Part shown: one piece after another, positions 41,577 to 50,462 of the stretch
Numbering within the stretch: position 1 is the stretch's first letter
Layout of the letters: every line of letters starts with the position of its first letter
Assembly (NCBI RefSeq): GCF_019352175.1
Contig: NZ_JACBYI010000020.1
Location: forward strand, 44,404-108,403
Direction: 5' to 3'
Source: Paenibacillus sp. S150
Lineage (GTDB): Bacteria > Bacillota > Bacilli > Paenibacillales > Paenibacillaceae
DNA length: 64,000 nucleotides
Translations under genes and position numbers: made by a program
Notes under the pieces: model-generated
What the model saw: the letters and a program-made list of their open reading frames with translations, nothing else
What the model was told of the DNA's origin: nothing
Database searches by the model: none

Positions 41577-42356
41577 ATGGACGTAACCGAAGGGGCTAAT
41601 GCCGGCACGGATGGGGAGATTTTCCCGGATGTGGTGAAGCCGCAGACCAGCGAGCCTGTTCTTCCGGGAAGCGCGGGAATTGTGAAGGAGCTGGGCCAGA
41701 CCATCGTACCAACCGGGGAGCCGGACATCTTTTGCATGACAATTATCGGACAGATTGAAGGACATTTCGTACTGCCTCCGCATAATAAAACCACTAAATA
41801 CGAGCATATTATTCCGCAGCTGGTGGCTGCCGAGCAGAGCAAAACGATCAAAGGGCTGCTGATTATCCTGAATACAGTCGGCGGTGATGTAGAAGCGGGT
41901 CTGGCGATTGCGGAAATGATAGCTTCGCTGTCCAAGCCTACGGTGACGGTGGTGATTGGCGGAGGCCACAGCATCGGGGTGCCGGTTGCGGTAGCCTCCA
42001 GCTACTCCATTATCGCCGAAAGCGCGACGATGACCATCCATCCTATACGAATGAACGGTCTGGTCATCGGAGTGCCGCAGACCTTCGAGTATATGGAGCG
42101 GATGCAAGAGAGGATGGTGAGGTTTGTAACCTCCCACTCACGGATTTCCGAGCAGCAGTTCAAGGATCTGATGTTCCGGACAGGCGAGCTGAACCGGGAT
42201 ATCGGCACTGCCGTCGGAGGCTATGACGCGGTCAAATACGGATTGATGGATGAGGTGGGGGGAATAGGGGCGGCGCTGTCCCGTTTGAACGGAATGATCG
42301 CCGGAGAAATTATACAGTCGCCGGAACCGCTCAAGCAAGGAGGGCTGACACAATGA
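41577..42356 (+). CDS. tepA: ClpP-like translocation-enhancing protein TepA
   Basis: The 259-aa product is a ClpP/SppA-fold serine protease homologue linked to protein secretion and, in Bacillus, to spore proteins. The fold is seen in GLLIILNTVGGDVEAGLAIA, the nucleophile region GGGHSIGVPVAVASSYS and TIHPIRMNG. The start at ATG 41577 is 11 bases after AGGAG; an in-frame GTG at 41541 precedes the site. It lies after the rnj locus as in B. subtilis. The stop overlaps ylzJ by four bases. Confidence 0.9.
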   Translation: MDVTEGANAGTDGEIFPDVVKPQTSEPVLPGSAGIVKELGQTIVPTGEPDIFCMTIIGQIEGHFVLPPHNKTTKYEHIIPQLVAAEQSKTIKGLLIILNTVGGDVEAGLAIAEMIASLSKPTVTVVIGGGHSIGVPVAVASSYSIIAESATMTIHPIRMNGLVIGVPQTFEYMERMQERMVRFVTSHSRISEQQFKDLMFRTGELNRDIGTAVGGYDAVKYGLMDEVGGIGAALSRLNGMIAGEIIQSPEPLKQGGLTQ

Positions 42357-42568
42357 CCTTGTACACCGTAATTCCGATGGAGCAGGTGTTTGAAGGGGCG
42401 ATTCAGCTCACGCAGCCGCTGGAGGAGATTAACTTTCAGGGCCTGCTGATGCAGGTGGAGCCGCTGGAGCGCGGACAGGCGCGCATTGTCAGGCTGCTGG
42501 ATTGTCCGCTTGAGAAATATCTGGACCCGGCATTGTCACCGGGAGCGATTATCAGCAGGAATTCTTGA
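42353..42568 (+). CDS. ylzJ: YlzJ-like small protein
   Basis: The 71-aa product (TLYTVIPMEQVFEGAIQLTQ, then LEEINFQGLLMQVEPLERGQ, ARIVRLLDCPLEKYLDP) fits the YlzJ-like family found beside tepA in sporulating Bacilli. The function is unknown. ATG 42353 is inside the tepA end, with AAGGAGGG upstream. A near-palindrome GGAATTCTTGAATTCC overlaps the stop. Confidence 0.85.
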   Translation: MTLYTVIPMEQVFEGAIQLTQPLEEINFQGLLMQVEPLERGQARIVRLLDCPLEKYLDPALSPGAIISRNS

Positions 42569-42664
42569 ATTCCGTCTCCCCGGACCTTTGTCAGGAATGC
42601 GAACAGGGTACCAGAAAGATGCATTTTCTGACAAAAGAGAACATAGGTACGCCACGCCATTATA

Positions 42665-42673
42665 TGGTATAAT
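42665..42673 (+). promoter_or_regulatory. Extended -10 promoter of ftsK/spoIIIE
   Basis: TGGTATAAT (TG, one base, perfect TATAAT) lies 21 bases before the start codon. No good -35 is seen at the right distance, which fits an extended -10 type. Confidence 0.5.
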
Positions 42674-42694
42674 ATTGTTCCGGGGGTGGCTGGT

Positions 42695-45346
42695 GTGGCT
42701 AAACGAAGAAAGAAAAAGAAAAAAGCGCTGCTCGGCAGCGTTTTAAAATATGAAATTTACGGAATTATGCTGATCACAATATCCGTCATTGCATTATCCG
42801 GTGAGGCGGCGGTAGGACGCTCCCTTTCCAATATGGCAGGGTATTTATTCGGGAGATTCTATTTTGTGCTGCCGCTCGTCGGTATTTTCTACGGATTGAT
42901 GGTAATGATTCACAGAAAGTGGCCTTCTAACTGGAACAGCCGCCATTCCGGCGCGCTGCTGCTGGTGCTGTCCATGTGCCTGATGAGTACGATCTCGGCT
43001 ATGGAACAGAAGCTGGGACCCTTGTCGATGCTGCATCCGGGCAATGTGCTTGCACAAATACATAATGATTTGTCAGGCTCGCTGTCATCCGGTTCCAGCG
43101 GCAGTGATGTATATATGCTTGGCAAAGATATCAGCGGGGGATATCTGGGGGCACTGGAATATGCGGCATTGCTGTGGCTGTTCGGCAGCCTGGGGGCCAA
43201 GCTGCTGATGATTGTCATGCTGGCGATCAGCTTCATGCTGATTACGAACCTCTCCTACGTTGAGCTGTTCACGCTGCTGAGGGTCCGGCTGGTGAAGCTT
43301 GTGGAGGGCCTCCGGCTAAAAACAGCCAACCGGCCCGCCGCGGTTCCCGTGGCCTCAAGAGCTTCAAGATCCGGCAGAACGCCTGCTCCGCAGCCGGTGC
43401 AGGCTGCGGCCGATGAGGAAGAGGACGAGCTGCAGCTTCCAAGCCGCAGCCAGCCGCAGTTCCTGAGGAGAATTGCCGGCTGGTTCAGCGGTGCGCCTAG
43501 GGCTGGACAGCCTGCCGGCGAAGCTGAGACAGAGGAAGAGGATGTGGTGCTGGCAGGCACGCACACCGATCCCATTATTTCAGGTCTTCCTCTGGAGGAA
43601 TTGTCCCAGCTGAATGACGATGAGGATTATCTTGGGGATGATACCGAGCCGGTAACTCCGATTATCCGCGATTTCTTCGAGCATATCCGTTCCGAAGGAC
43701 TGAATGCGGAAGACCGGGAAGATTGGAGCGAGTTCTCTCCTGCGGCGCGCAGCGTAGCGGCCAGGGATGCCCATTCCGGCACAGCTCCGCATCCGCATGG
43801 CGGCTCCCCCTCTGCAGAGGGGGAGCTCTCGGAAGAGGAGCTGGCTCCGCTTGAGCTGAACGGATTGCTGGAATCGACTGAGGGCGGAGAGCCCGTTCCT
43901 GCACCGCTTCCGCCGCCGCCCAAACCGTATAAGCTGCCTTCGTTCCGTCTGCTGGCCAAGCCGAATAACGGAGCCAAGGCGGGCGACCAGAACGATTACA
44001 TGCAGACGGCGCGCAAGCTGGAAGCCACGCTGGAGAGCTTTGGCGTAAGGGCGAAGGTGCTTGAGGTTGTTAGAGGGCCGGCGGTTACGCGTTATGAAAT
44101 ACAGCCGGATATCGGGGTCAAGGTCAGCCGGATTGTTAATCTGACTGATGATATCGCGCTTGCTCTGGCCGCCAAGGATATCCGCATGGAGGCGCCGATT
44201 CCGGGCAAGTCCGCCATCGGGATCGAAGTGCCGAATTCTGAAGTGTCGGTCGTCACAATGCGCGAGGTGATGGAAACCCAGATTTTCCAGGATGCCGAAT
44301 CCAGATTGTCGATTGCGTTCGGGCGCGATATTTCCGGCCAGACGATTGTCGGCAATCTGGCCAAGATGCCCCATTTGCTGGTTGCAGGAGCAACAGGTTC
44401 CGGCAAGTCGGTGTGTATTAACGGCATCATTACCAGTATTCTATATAAGGCCAAGCCAAATGAGGTTAAATTCCTGATGGTTGACCCCAAGATGGTTGAG
44501 CTTAATGTATATAACGGGATTCCCCATCTGCTCGCTCCGGTGGTTACAGATCCGAAGCGTGCAAGTCTGGCCTTGAAGAAGATTGTGGTCGAAATGGAGA
44601 AAAGATACGAGCTGTTCTCCAAATCCGGCACACGCAACGTAGAAGGCTACAATAATCTGATGAAGGATAATCCGGCTGCGGTGCTGCCCTACATTGTTGT
44701 TATTGTGGACGAGCTTGCCGATCTCATGATGGTTGCGGCCAGCGATGTGGAGGATGCCATTTGCCGTCTGGCGCAGATGGCCCGTGCCGCAGGGATTCAC
44801 TTAATTATTGCGACCCAGCGTCCGTCGGTCGATGTCATCACCGGGCTGATCAAAGCGAATATTCCTTCGCGTATCGCATTTGGCGTATCCTCCAATGTGG
44901 ATTCGCGGACCATTCTGGATATGCCGGGTGCAGAGAAGCTGCTGGGCCGGGGGGATATGCTGTTCCTGCCGATGGGCGCTTCCAAGCCGATACGCGTCCA
45001 GGGTGCTTTTATGAGCGACCAGGAAGTGGAAACCATTGTCCAGTATGTCAGCAGCCAGGGGGAGGCCAATTATGACGAATCGATTGTCCCTGAGGTGGAT
45101 GATGCGGTGACGGAAGACCAGGAGCCGCAGGATGAATTGTATGAGCAGGCGGTTCAAATTGTGCTTGAAGCGAAGCAAGCTTCTGTATCATTGCTTCAGC
45201 GGCGCATGCGTGTGGGTTATACGCGCGCGGCACGTCTGATCGATGCCATGGAAGCGCGGAGCGTAATCGGGCCTTACGAGGGCAGCAAGCCCCGTGAGGT
45301 GTTAATGTCGCTGGAGCAGTATCAGAATAACCGGATCAGTTCATAA
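42695..45346 (+). CDS. FtsK/SpoIIIE family DNA translocase
   Basis: The 883-aa product pumps DNA across a closing septum. It has a basic start (AKRRKKKKKALLG), four N-terminal TM helices within about 20-180, an acidic, Pro-rich linker (about 210-410), and the motor: VLEVVRGPAVTRYEIQPDIG, Walker A GATGSGKS near 565, Walker B IVVIVDELADLMM, and IATQRPSVDVITGLIKANIP. The C-terminal gamma domain (QASVSLLQRRMRVGYTRAAR) binds the orienting sequences. GTG 42695 follows GGGGGTGG by 5 bases. Locus and size fit SpoIIIE; whether it serves in vegetative or sporulation division is not decidable here. Confidence 0.95.
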   Translation: MAKRRKKKKKALLGSVLKYEIYGIMLITISVIALSGEAAVGRSLSNMAGYLFGRFYFVLPLVGIFYGLMVMIHRKWPSNWNSRHSGALLLVLSMCLMSTISAMEQKLGPLSMLHPGNVLAQIHNDLSGSLSSGSSGSDVYMLGKDISGGYLGALEYAALLWLFGSLGAKLLMIVMLAISFMLITNLSYVELFTLLRVRLVKLVEGLRLKTANRPAAVPVASRASRSGRTPAPQPVQAAADEEEDELQLPSRSQPQFLRRIAGWFSGAPRAGQPAGEAETEEEDVVLAGTHTDPIISGLPLEELSQLNDDEDYLGDDTEPVTPIIRDFFEHIRSEGLNAEDREDWSEFSPAARSVAARDAHSGTAPHPHGGSPSAEGELSEEELAPLELNGLLESTEGGEPVPAPLPPPPKPYKLPSFRLLAKPNNGAKAGDQNDYMQTARKLEATLESFGVRAKVLEVVRGPAVTRYEIQPDIGVKVSRIVNLTDDIALALAAKDIRMEAPIPGKSAIGIEVPNSEVSVVTMREVMETQIFQDAESRLSIAFGRDISGQTIVGNLAKMPHLLVAGATGSGKSVCINGIITSILYKAKPNEVKFLMVDPKMVELNVYNGIPHLLAPVVTDPKRASLALKKIVVEMEKRYELFSKSGTRNVEGYNNLMKDNPAAVLPYIVVIVDELADLMMVAASDVEDAICRLAQMARAAGIHLIIATQRPSVDVITGLIKANIPSRIAFGVSSNVDSRTILDMPGAEKLLGRGDMLFLPMGASKPIRVQGAFMSDQEVETIVQYVSSQGEANYDESIVPEVDDAVTEDQEPQDELYEQAVQIVLEAKQASVSLLQRRMRVGYTRAARLIDAMEARSVIGPYEGSKPREVLMSLEQYQNNRISS

Positions 45347-45372
45347 ATTTGCAAATATCCTTTTCGATCCCA

Positions 45373-45404
45373 AGCCCCTTTCCTAGATGGAAGGGGGTTT
45401 TTGG
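45373..45404 (+). terminator. Intrinsic terminator after ftsK/spoIIIE
   Basis: CCCCTTTCC pairs with GGAAGGGGG and is followed by TTTTTGG. A second small hairpin AAGAGGC-GGA-GCCTCTT follows at 45425-45442. Confidence 0.8.
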
Positions 45405-45458
45405 CTGTGCGGAGCATGGGCAAGAAGAGGCGGAGCCTCTTTAATCGGAACCGGTAAT

Positions 45459-45488
45459 GCATAGGATGCCCTGCCAGTCGTCATAATA
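45459..45488 (+). promoter_or_regulatory. Sigma-G-type promoter of sleB
   Basis: GCATA (45459-45463), 18 bases, CATAATA (45482-45488) fits the sigma-G consensus at every specified position. It lies 50 bases before sleB, a forespore gene. Confidence 0.7.
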
Positions 45489-45538
45489 ACTTTAGCCATC
45501 CATACAGAACTTACAAGAGAAAGGTAGAGCGATCCCCA

Positions 45539-46393
45539 ATGAAAAAGCAGAAGCAGTGGATATTTGCCGCACTAACCCTTGCACTGGCAGCTGCACCGTT
45601 CACAGGCTTATTCTTTAAGGAGCATGGTGCAGCCTACGCAAATCAGAATAATAATGCAGCCGTTAGGATGGAGAACCCGGTGTCCGAGGAGGAGGCTTTA
45701 CCGGCTTTCGGAACAACTCCGCTCAAGGTGGGTTCTTCCGGACAGGATGTCTATGAGCTGCAGGGAAGACTGAAGCACTTGGGATATTATGCCGGGGCCA
45801 TTGACAGCCAATTTGGAACCAAAACCAAAAATGCGGTCACCTGGTTTCAATGGAAATTCGGCATGAAGGTAGACGGCATCGTCGGTGCAAAAACCAAGCT
45901 TAAGCTGTACAATGCCACCCAGGCCTGGAAGCCGACAGAGCCCTCAACCGGCACCGCTCAGAATAATGGCGGTACCGGCACTGCAGGCACCTCCAATTCC
46001 AATACGGCCGAGCTGACGTCAGGCAACACGATGGGCCTATCGGAGAATGATCTCAAAATTATGGCGAACGCGGTGTATGGCGAATCGCGCGGAGAGCCCT
46101 TTGAAGGCCAGGTGGCCGTAGCGGCAGTAATTCTGAACCGTGTGAAATCACCGAGCTTTCCGAACACTCCCTCCGGTGTGATCTTTCAGCCGGGCGCCTT
46201 CACGGCTGTAGCGGATGGACAGATTTATCTGGAGCCCAATGAACAGGCGCGCAAAGCCGTACAGCAGGCCTTGAACGGTTGGGACCCTTCCGGCGGCTGC
46301 ATCTATTATTTCAATCCGAAGACCGCCACATCCAAATGGATTTGGACCCGTCCGCAGGTGAAGACCATCGGCCAGCATATTTTCTGCATGTAG
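45539..46393 (+). CDS. sleB: Spore cortex-lytic / cell wall hydrolase SleB
   Basis: SleB degrades the spore cortex at germination. The 284-aa product has a signal peptide (residues 1-34, ending AAYA), a peptidoglycan-binding domain (about 60-125, VGSSGQDVYELQGRLKHLGY and DGIVGAKTKLKLY), a Ser/Thr/Gly linker, and a hydrolase domain (about 165-284) with the catalytic-Glu region NAVYGESRGEPFEGQVAVAA and ILNRVKSPSFPNT. ATG 45539 has a weak AAGGTAG site. The upstream sigma-G-type promoter fits forespore expression. Confidence 0.93.
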   Translation: MKKQKQWIFAALTLALAAAPFTGLFFKEHGAAYANQNNNAAVRMENPVSEEEALPAFGTTPLKVGSSGQDVYELQGRLKHLGYYAGAIDSQFGTKTKNAVTWFQWKFGMKVDGIVGAKTKLKLYNATQAWKPTEPSTGTAQNNGGTGTAGTSNSNTAELTSGNTMGLSENDLKIMANAVYGESRGEPFEGQVAVAAVILNRVKSPSFPNTPSGVIFQPGAFTAVADGQIYLEPNEQARKAVQQALNGWDPSGGCIYYFNPKTATSKWIWTRPQVKTIGQHIFCM

Positions 46394-46443
46394 CCGCAAG
46401 CCGGCAGCGTGCAATACACTTTCAGCAATAACAATCGACCAAG

Positions 46444-46476
46444 AGCAACCGGCAGCCTGCTTCCGGTTGCTTCCTT
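46444..46476 (+). terminator. Terminator after sleB
   Basis: AGCAACCGG (46444-46452) and CCGGTTGCT (46463-46471) make a perfect 9-bp stem; the T-run after it is interrupted (TCCTTACTTT). Confidence 0.6.
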
Positions 46477-46573
46477 ACTTTGGAATGGTTTAGAATGGAT
46501 AATACTTCATAAACTTGTTGTAAAGAGAGTGGATTTAAGAAGCAGTTATCCCCGCCGCAAAGGAGTTTTGGAC

Positions 46574-47851
46574 TTGACAAACAACGGATTTCAACATGGC
46601 AGCGCCGCAGGCATGCGCATTCACGTTCTGCCGACCAAGGCGTTCAAGACATTCGCCATCTCGCTCTATGCCGGCGTTCCGCTTGACGAAAGCACGGTTA
46701 CCCCTACGGCGCTGGTTCCCTTTGTGCTGCGCAGAGGTACGGCGGCTTATCCCGAAACCACACAGTTCCGTGAACGTCTGGAGGAGCTGTACGGTGCCGG
46801 CTTCGGCTTCGACATTTATAAAAGAGGCGACTATCAGATCGTCCAGTTCCGCATGGACACCATTAATGATTCCTTCGTGCAGAGCAAGGAGAGCCTGCTG
46901 GGCGAGTCGTTTGCGTTCCTCGGGGATGTGCTGACGAAGCCGCTGCTGGAGGATGGGAGCTTCCGCGCTTCCTATGTGGCCACTGAACGCGAAACGGTGC
47001 GCAAGAAGCTGGAAGCCATCGTCAACGACAAAATCCGTTATGCGGCCGAACGCTGCATAGAGGAAATGTGCCGTCAGGAGCCTTACCGCCTTCACCCGCT
47101 GGGCCAAAGAGCCGATCTCGACGGAATTACGCCGGAATCGCTCTATGCGTCCTACAATTCCTGGCTGGGCGGAGCCATTCTTGATTTGTATGTGGTCGGA
47201 GACACTACGCCGGAGGAAGTGGAAAAGCTGGTGGTCCGCCATTTCGGCCGCGCTCCAGGCGAGCCGGCTGCGTATTCCTCCAATTTCGTGCCGGCAGCGG
47301 TTACGGAGGTCCGCACAGTGGAAGAGAAGCTTGATGTCAGTCAGGGCAAGCTGAACATGGGGCTCCGCACCTCGATTACCTACAAAGACGACCGGTATGC
47401 TTCCGCACTGATGTACAACGGCATCCTGGGCGGTTATCCGCATTCCAAGCTGTTTGTGAACGTGCGCGAGAAAGAGAGCCTGGCGTATTACGCCTCTTCG
47501 CGTTACGACGGCCACAAAGGCATCGGCACCATTCAATCGGGGATTGAAACGCAGAATTACGGCAAAGCCGTGGATATTATCCGCAAGCAGCTGGATGAAC
47601 TGAAGGCAGGGAATATCAGCGGGCTGGAGCTGAGCCAGACCAAGGCGATGATCCGCAATCTGCTTTCTGAAATTCAGGATTCCGCCTTTGAGCTGATTTC
47701 CTTTGACTTTAACCGTGAGTTGTCCGGAAAAGACCGCTCAGCCCAGGAGCTGCTGGCCCAGGTGGACAGCACGGGAGCGGAAGATGTGAAGGCTGCGGCC
47801 GGCACCTTCGAGCTGGATACGATTTATTTCCTGACAGGGAAGGAGGAATAG
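46574..47851 (+). CDS. ymfF: M16-family protein YmfF, EF-P modification-associated, no zinc motif
   Basis: The 425-aa product has the M16 peptidase fold (AISLYAGVPL, RERLEELYGAGFGFDIYKRG, GGYPHSKLFVNVREKESLAY). At the place of HxxEH it reads VPFVLRRGTA, so it is probably the inactive partner of a heterodimer with YmfH. The pair is annotated by association with EF-P 5-aminopentanol modification because ymfI follows. TTG 46574 is preferred, 8 bases after AGGAG; TTG 46568 is too close and the frame open to 46409 is uncoupled from any ribosome binding site. Confidence 0.92.
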   Translation: MTNNGFQHGSAAGMRIHVLPTKAFKTFAISLYAGVPLDESTVTPTALVPFVLRRGTAAYPETTQFRERLEELYGAGFGFDIYKRGDYQIVQFRMDTINDSFVQSKESLLGESFAFLGDVLTKPLLEDGSFRASYVATERETVRKKLEAIVNDKIRYAAERCIEEMCRQEPYRLHPLGQRADLDGITPESLYASYNSWLGGAILDLYVVGDTTPEEVEKLVVRHFGRAPGEPAAYSSNFVPAAVTEVRTVEEKLDVSQGKLNMGLRTSITYKDDRYASALMYNGILGGYPHSKLFVNVREKESLAYYASSRYDGHKGIGTIQSGIETQNYGKAVDIIRKQLDELKAGNISGLELSQTKAMIRNLLSEIQDSAFELISFDFNRELSGKDRSAQELLAQVDSTGAEDVKAAAGTFELDTIYFLTGKEE

Positions 47852-47853
47852 CG

Positions 47854-49134
47854 GTGGAAAAGATCCATTACGAGAAACTTCAAGAAACGCTGTATCACGA
47901 GGTTATGGATAACGGTCTGCAGGTATATGTGCTGCCGAAGCCGGCTTTTCTCAAAACCTACGCCACCTTCGCAACCAAATACGGTTCTGTGGACAATCAC
48001 TTTAAGGTCGCCGGGGGCGAAGAAACAACCGTGCCTGACGGCATAGCCCATTTTCTGGAGCACAAAATGTTCGAGGAGCCGGAAGGCGACATCTTTGCCA
48101 CCTTTGCCTCCAACGGAGCTTCGGCGAATGCGTTCACCAGCTTTGATCAGACCGTATATCTCTTCTCGGCCACGGAAAATATCGAGACCAATCTCAGTAC
48201 GCTTGTGGATTTCGTGCAGCGGCCTTATTTCACCGACGAGAACGTGGAGAAGGAAAAAGGCATCATCGGCCAGGAAATCAATATGTATGCGGATAATCCG
48301 GACTGGCGCGTCTATTTTGGCCTGATCGAAGCCATGTATGCCAAACATCCGGTCCATATCGATATTGCCGGCACCATCGAATCGATTGCCACGATCACCA
48401 AAGAAACGCTCTATACCTGCTACAATTCCTTTTACCATCCGAGCAATATGCTGCTGTTCGTTGTGGGCGGCGTTGATCCCGAGAAGGTGTTCGGGCTGAT
48501 CCGCAGCAGCCAGAGCGGCAAGTCCTACGGCAAGCAGGGCGAGATTCAGCGCATCTTCGAGGAAGAGCCGGCTCAGGTGGCTGCAAAGGTCAAGAAAAGC
48601 AAGCTAGCCGTGTCTATGCCTAAGACGTTGTTCGGCTTCAAGGAGAAGGCGGAGGGGCTGACCGGAGAAGCGGCGGTCCGCCGCGATCTGACAACCAAGC
48701 TGATGCTGGACCTGCTGCTGGGCAGCAGTACACAGCTGTACCAGAAGCTGTATGACGAGGAACTGATCTCCGACAGCTTCGGGCATGAATTCAACAGTTC
48801 TCCGCAGTATGCCTTCTCGGCTATTGGCGGAGATACGAAGGACCCGGATCTGCTGCTGAAGCGGATTAAGGAAGAGATCAGCCTTGTGCTTGAGTCGGGC
48901 TTCGCGGAGAAGGATTTCGAGCGTGCCCGCAAAAAGAAAATCGGCGGCTATCTGCGGATGCTGAACTCGCCGGAGAGCATTGCCCATGAATTCACGCGTT
49001 ACCAGTTCCGCGGAGGAGATCTTTTCGAAGTGCTTCCGCTCTATGAATCGATCACACTCGAGGAGGTCAACTCGCGCCTGCGCGCGCATGTGGACTGGGA
49101 GCAGCTCGCGGTGTCGCTTGTGGTGAGTCCTTAA
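47854..49134 (+). CDS. ymfH: M16-family zinc peptidase YmfH
   Basis: The 426-aa product keeps the zinc site in GIAHFLEHKMFEEPEGDIFA (HxxEH) with the second Glu in KGIIGQEINMY, so it should be the active subunit paired with YmfF. GTG 47854 has AGGAGG 8 bases upstream and begins 2 bases after the ymfF stop. The stop TAA shares a base with the ATG of the next gene. Substrate unknown. Confidence 0.93.
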   Translation: MEKIHYEKLQETLYHEVMDNGLQVYVLPKPAFLKTYATFATKYGSVDNHFKVAGGEETTVPDGIAHFLEHKMFEEPEGDIFATFASNGASANAFTSFDQTVYLFSATENIETNLSTLVDFVQRPYFTDENVEKEKGIIGQEINMYADNPDWRVYFGLIEAMYAKHPVHIDIAGTIESIATITKETLYTCYNSFYHPSNMLLFVVGGVDPEKVFGLIRSSQSGKSYGKQGEIQRIFEEEPAQVAAKVKKSKLAVSMPKTLFGFKEKAEGLTGEAAVRRDLTTKLMLDLLLGSSTQLYQKLYDEELISDSFGHEFNSSPQYAFSAIGGDTKDPDLLLKRIKEEISLVLESGFAEKDFERARKKKIGGYLRMLNSPESIAHEFTRYQFRGGDLFEVLPLYESITLEEVNSRLRAHVDWEQLAVSLVVSP

Positions 49135-49901
49135 TGGCGCTTCCGGGAGAGAACAGCAAGCCGATAGGTGAAATGACAGTGCTCATCACCGGAGGCAGCG
49201 GCGGAATCGGGGGTGCCATCGCCGAGCGTTTTGCTTCTGTGGGAATGAACATTGTAATCCATTATATGAATTCGCACGAAGCGGCGAATGATGTGGCCCG
49301 GCGCTGCCTGGCGCTTGGGGCCAAGGTAATGACAGTGGCTGCGGATATGAAGGACCGCAGCCAGCTTGTGCGCATGGCGGAAAGGCTGGAGGCCAGCGGC
49401 ATGCGGCCGGATATCCTTGTGAACAATGCCGGGAAGGCGCATTACGGAATGCTGGCCGATGTCACCGAGGAAGAATGGGACGGGATCATGGCGGTCAATC
49501 TGAAGGGCACCTTTTTGTGCACCCAGATTTTCATGCCCTTTATGGTTTCCCAGCGCTTTGGGCGGATTATCAATGTATCCTCCGTCTGGGGCATTTCCGG
49601 CGCCTCCTGCGAAGTGGCGTATTCCGCGAGCAAAGGCGGTGTGAATGCTTTTACCAAGGCGCTGGCCAAGGAGCTGGCCCCCTCCGGAGTCACAGTCAAT
49701 GCTGTTGCGCCCGGAGCCGTCCACACGGCAATGCTGTCCAATCTGCAGGAGGATGAGGTGCGGATGCTGGAGGAGGAGATTCCGGCAGGACGTCTGGCCA
49801 CGCCGGAGGAAATTTCCTCGCTGGTGTATTTTCTGGCGTTGCCTGAATCCGGTTATATCACCGGGCAGATTATCAGTCCGAACGGCGGCTGGATTACCTG
49901 A
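49134..49901 (+). CDS. ymfI: SDR-family reductase YmfI (EF-P 5-aminopentanol modification)
   Basis: The 255-aa product is a short-chain dehydrogenase: VLITGGSGGIGGAIAERFA (NAD(P) motif), ILVNNAGKAHYG, NVSSVWGIS, and the catalytic Tyr/Lys in YSASKGGVNAFTKALA. In B. subtilis YmfI reduces the EF-P lysine modification to 5-aminopentanol, which eases translation of polyproline. TAATG overlap with ymfH shows coupling. It may also resemble FabG, but the position argues for YmfI. Confidence 0.92.
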   Translation: MALPGENSKPIGEMTVLITGGSGGIGGAIAERFASVGMNIVIHYMNSHEAANDVARRCLALGAKVMTVAADMKDRSQLVRMAERLEASGMRPDILVNNAGKAHYGMLADVTEEEWDGIMAVNLKGTFLCTQIFMPFMVSQRFGRIINVSSVWGISGASCEVAYSASKGGVNAFTKALAKELAPSGVTVNAVAPGAVHTAMLSNLQEDEVRMLEEEIPAGRLATPEEISSLVYFLALPESGYITGQIISPNGGWIT

Positions 49902-50022
49902 AGCCCCGCTGTGGACTGTTGTTTGGAGAAATGCTCCAGCATAAGATTCTCCGGGCTGAGACATATTATAACTGTTGCTTTTAAATCTCACGTAACCCAC
50001 AACATTTTGAGGAGGATTTAAG

Positions 50023-50283
50023 ATGTCAACAGACTCCGTAGTGAAAAACTTTGATACCTGGAAAAGCTTTTTGGGCGATCGGGTCATTCAGGCTGAAAAA
50101 ATGGGGATGAGTGATGAAACCATTTCCAAGCTGGCTTTTGAAATCGGGGAATTCCTTGATAAAAAAGTCGATCCGGGCAACTATTCCAACCGGGCGATCA
50201 AAGAGCTGTGGGATGTCGGCACGGATGAAGAGAAGCATACGATTGCTTCCCTCATGGTCAAGCTGGCGAAGAAAAACGCATAG
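50023..50283 (+). CDS. ymfJ: DUF3243 protein (YmfJ)
   Basis: The 86-aa product begins MSTDSVVKNFDTWKSFLGDR and contains DKKVDPGNYSNRAIKELWDV, both typical of the DUF3243 family. No membrane segment; mostly helical. Function unknown. ATG 50023 has GAGGAGG about 8 bases upstream. It lies between ymfI and ymfK as in Bacillus. A 121-base gap before it has a hairpin (GGAGAA/TTCTCC) but no clear promoter. Confidence 0.92.
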   Translation: MSTDSVVKNFDTWKSFLGDRVIQAEKMGMSDETISKLAFEIGEFLDKKVDPGNYSNRAIKELWDVGTDEEKHTIASLMVKLAKKNA

Positions 50284-50294
50284 CTCGCGGAACT

Positions 50295-50317
50295 AGCTCC
50301 CCTCGCGGGAGCTTTTC
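50295..50317 (+). terminator. Intrinsic terminator after ymfJ
   Basis: AGCTCCC, loop CTCGC, GGGAGCT then TTTC. Confidence 0.7.
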
Positions 50318-50462
50318 TGCAATTATTACAGGACTGACCTTGCCTTTCAATTTTATTTTATATATCATTAACATGACCCATGTTTCAGAACACTTTGCCG
50401 AAGCCGGCTTTTTTTACGTCTGGCGCAAAGTTAAGGGAAAAGGAAATCTATGAGGTGTACAA

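Noticed and set aside
46475..46503. TTACTT-N17-GATAAT before ymfF as a promoter
   Set aside because: Both hexamers are poor matches; a promoter is expected there but this one cannot be supported.
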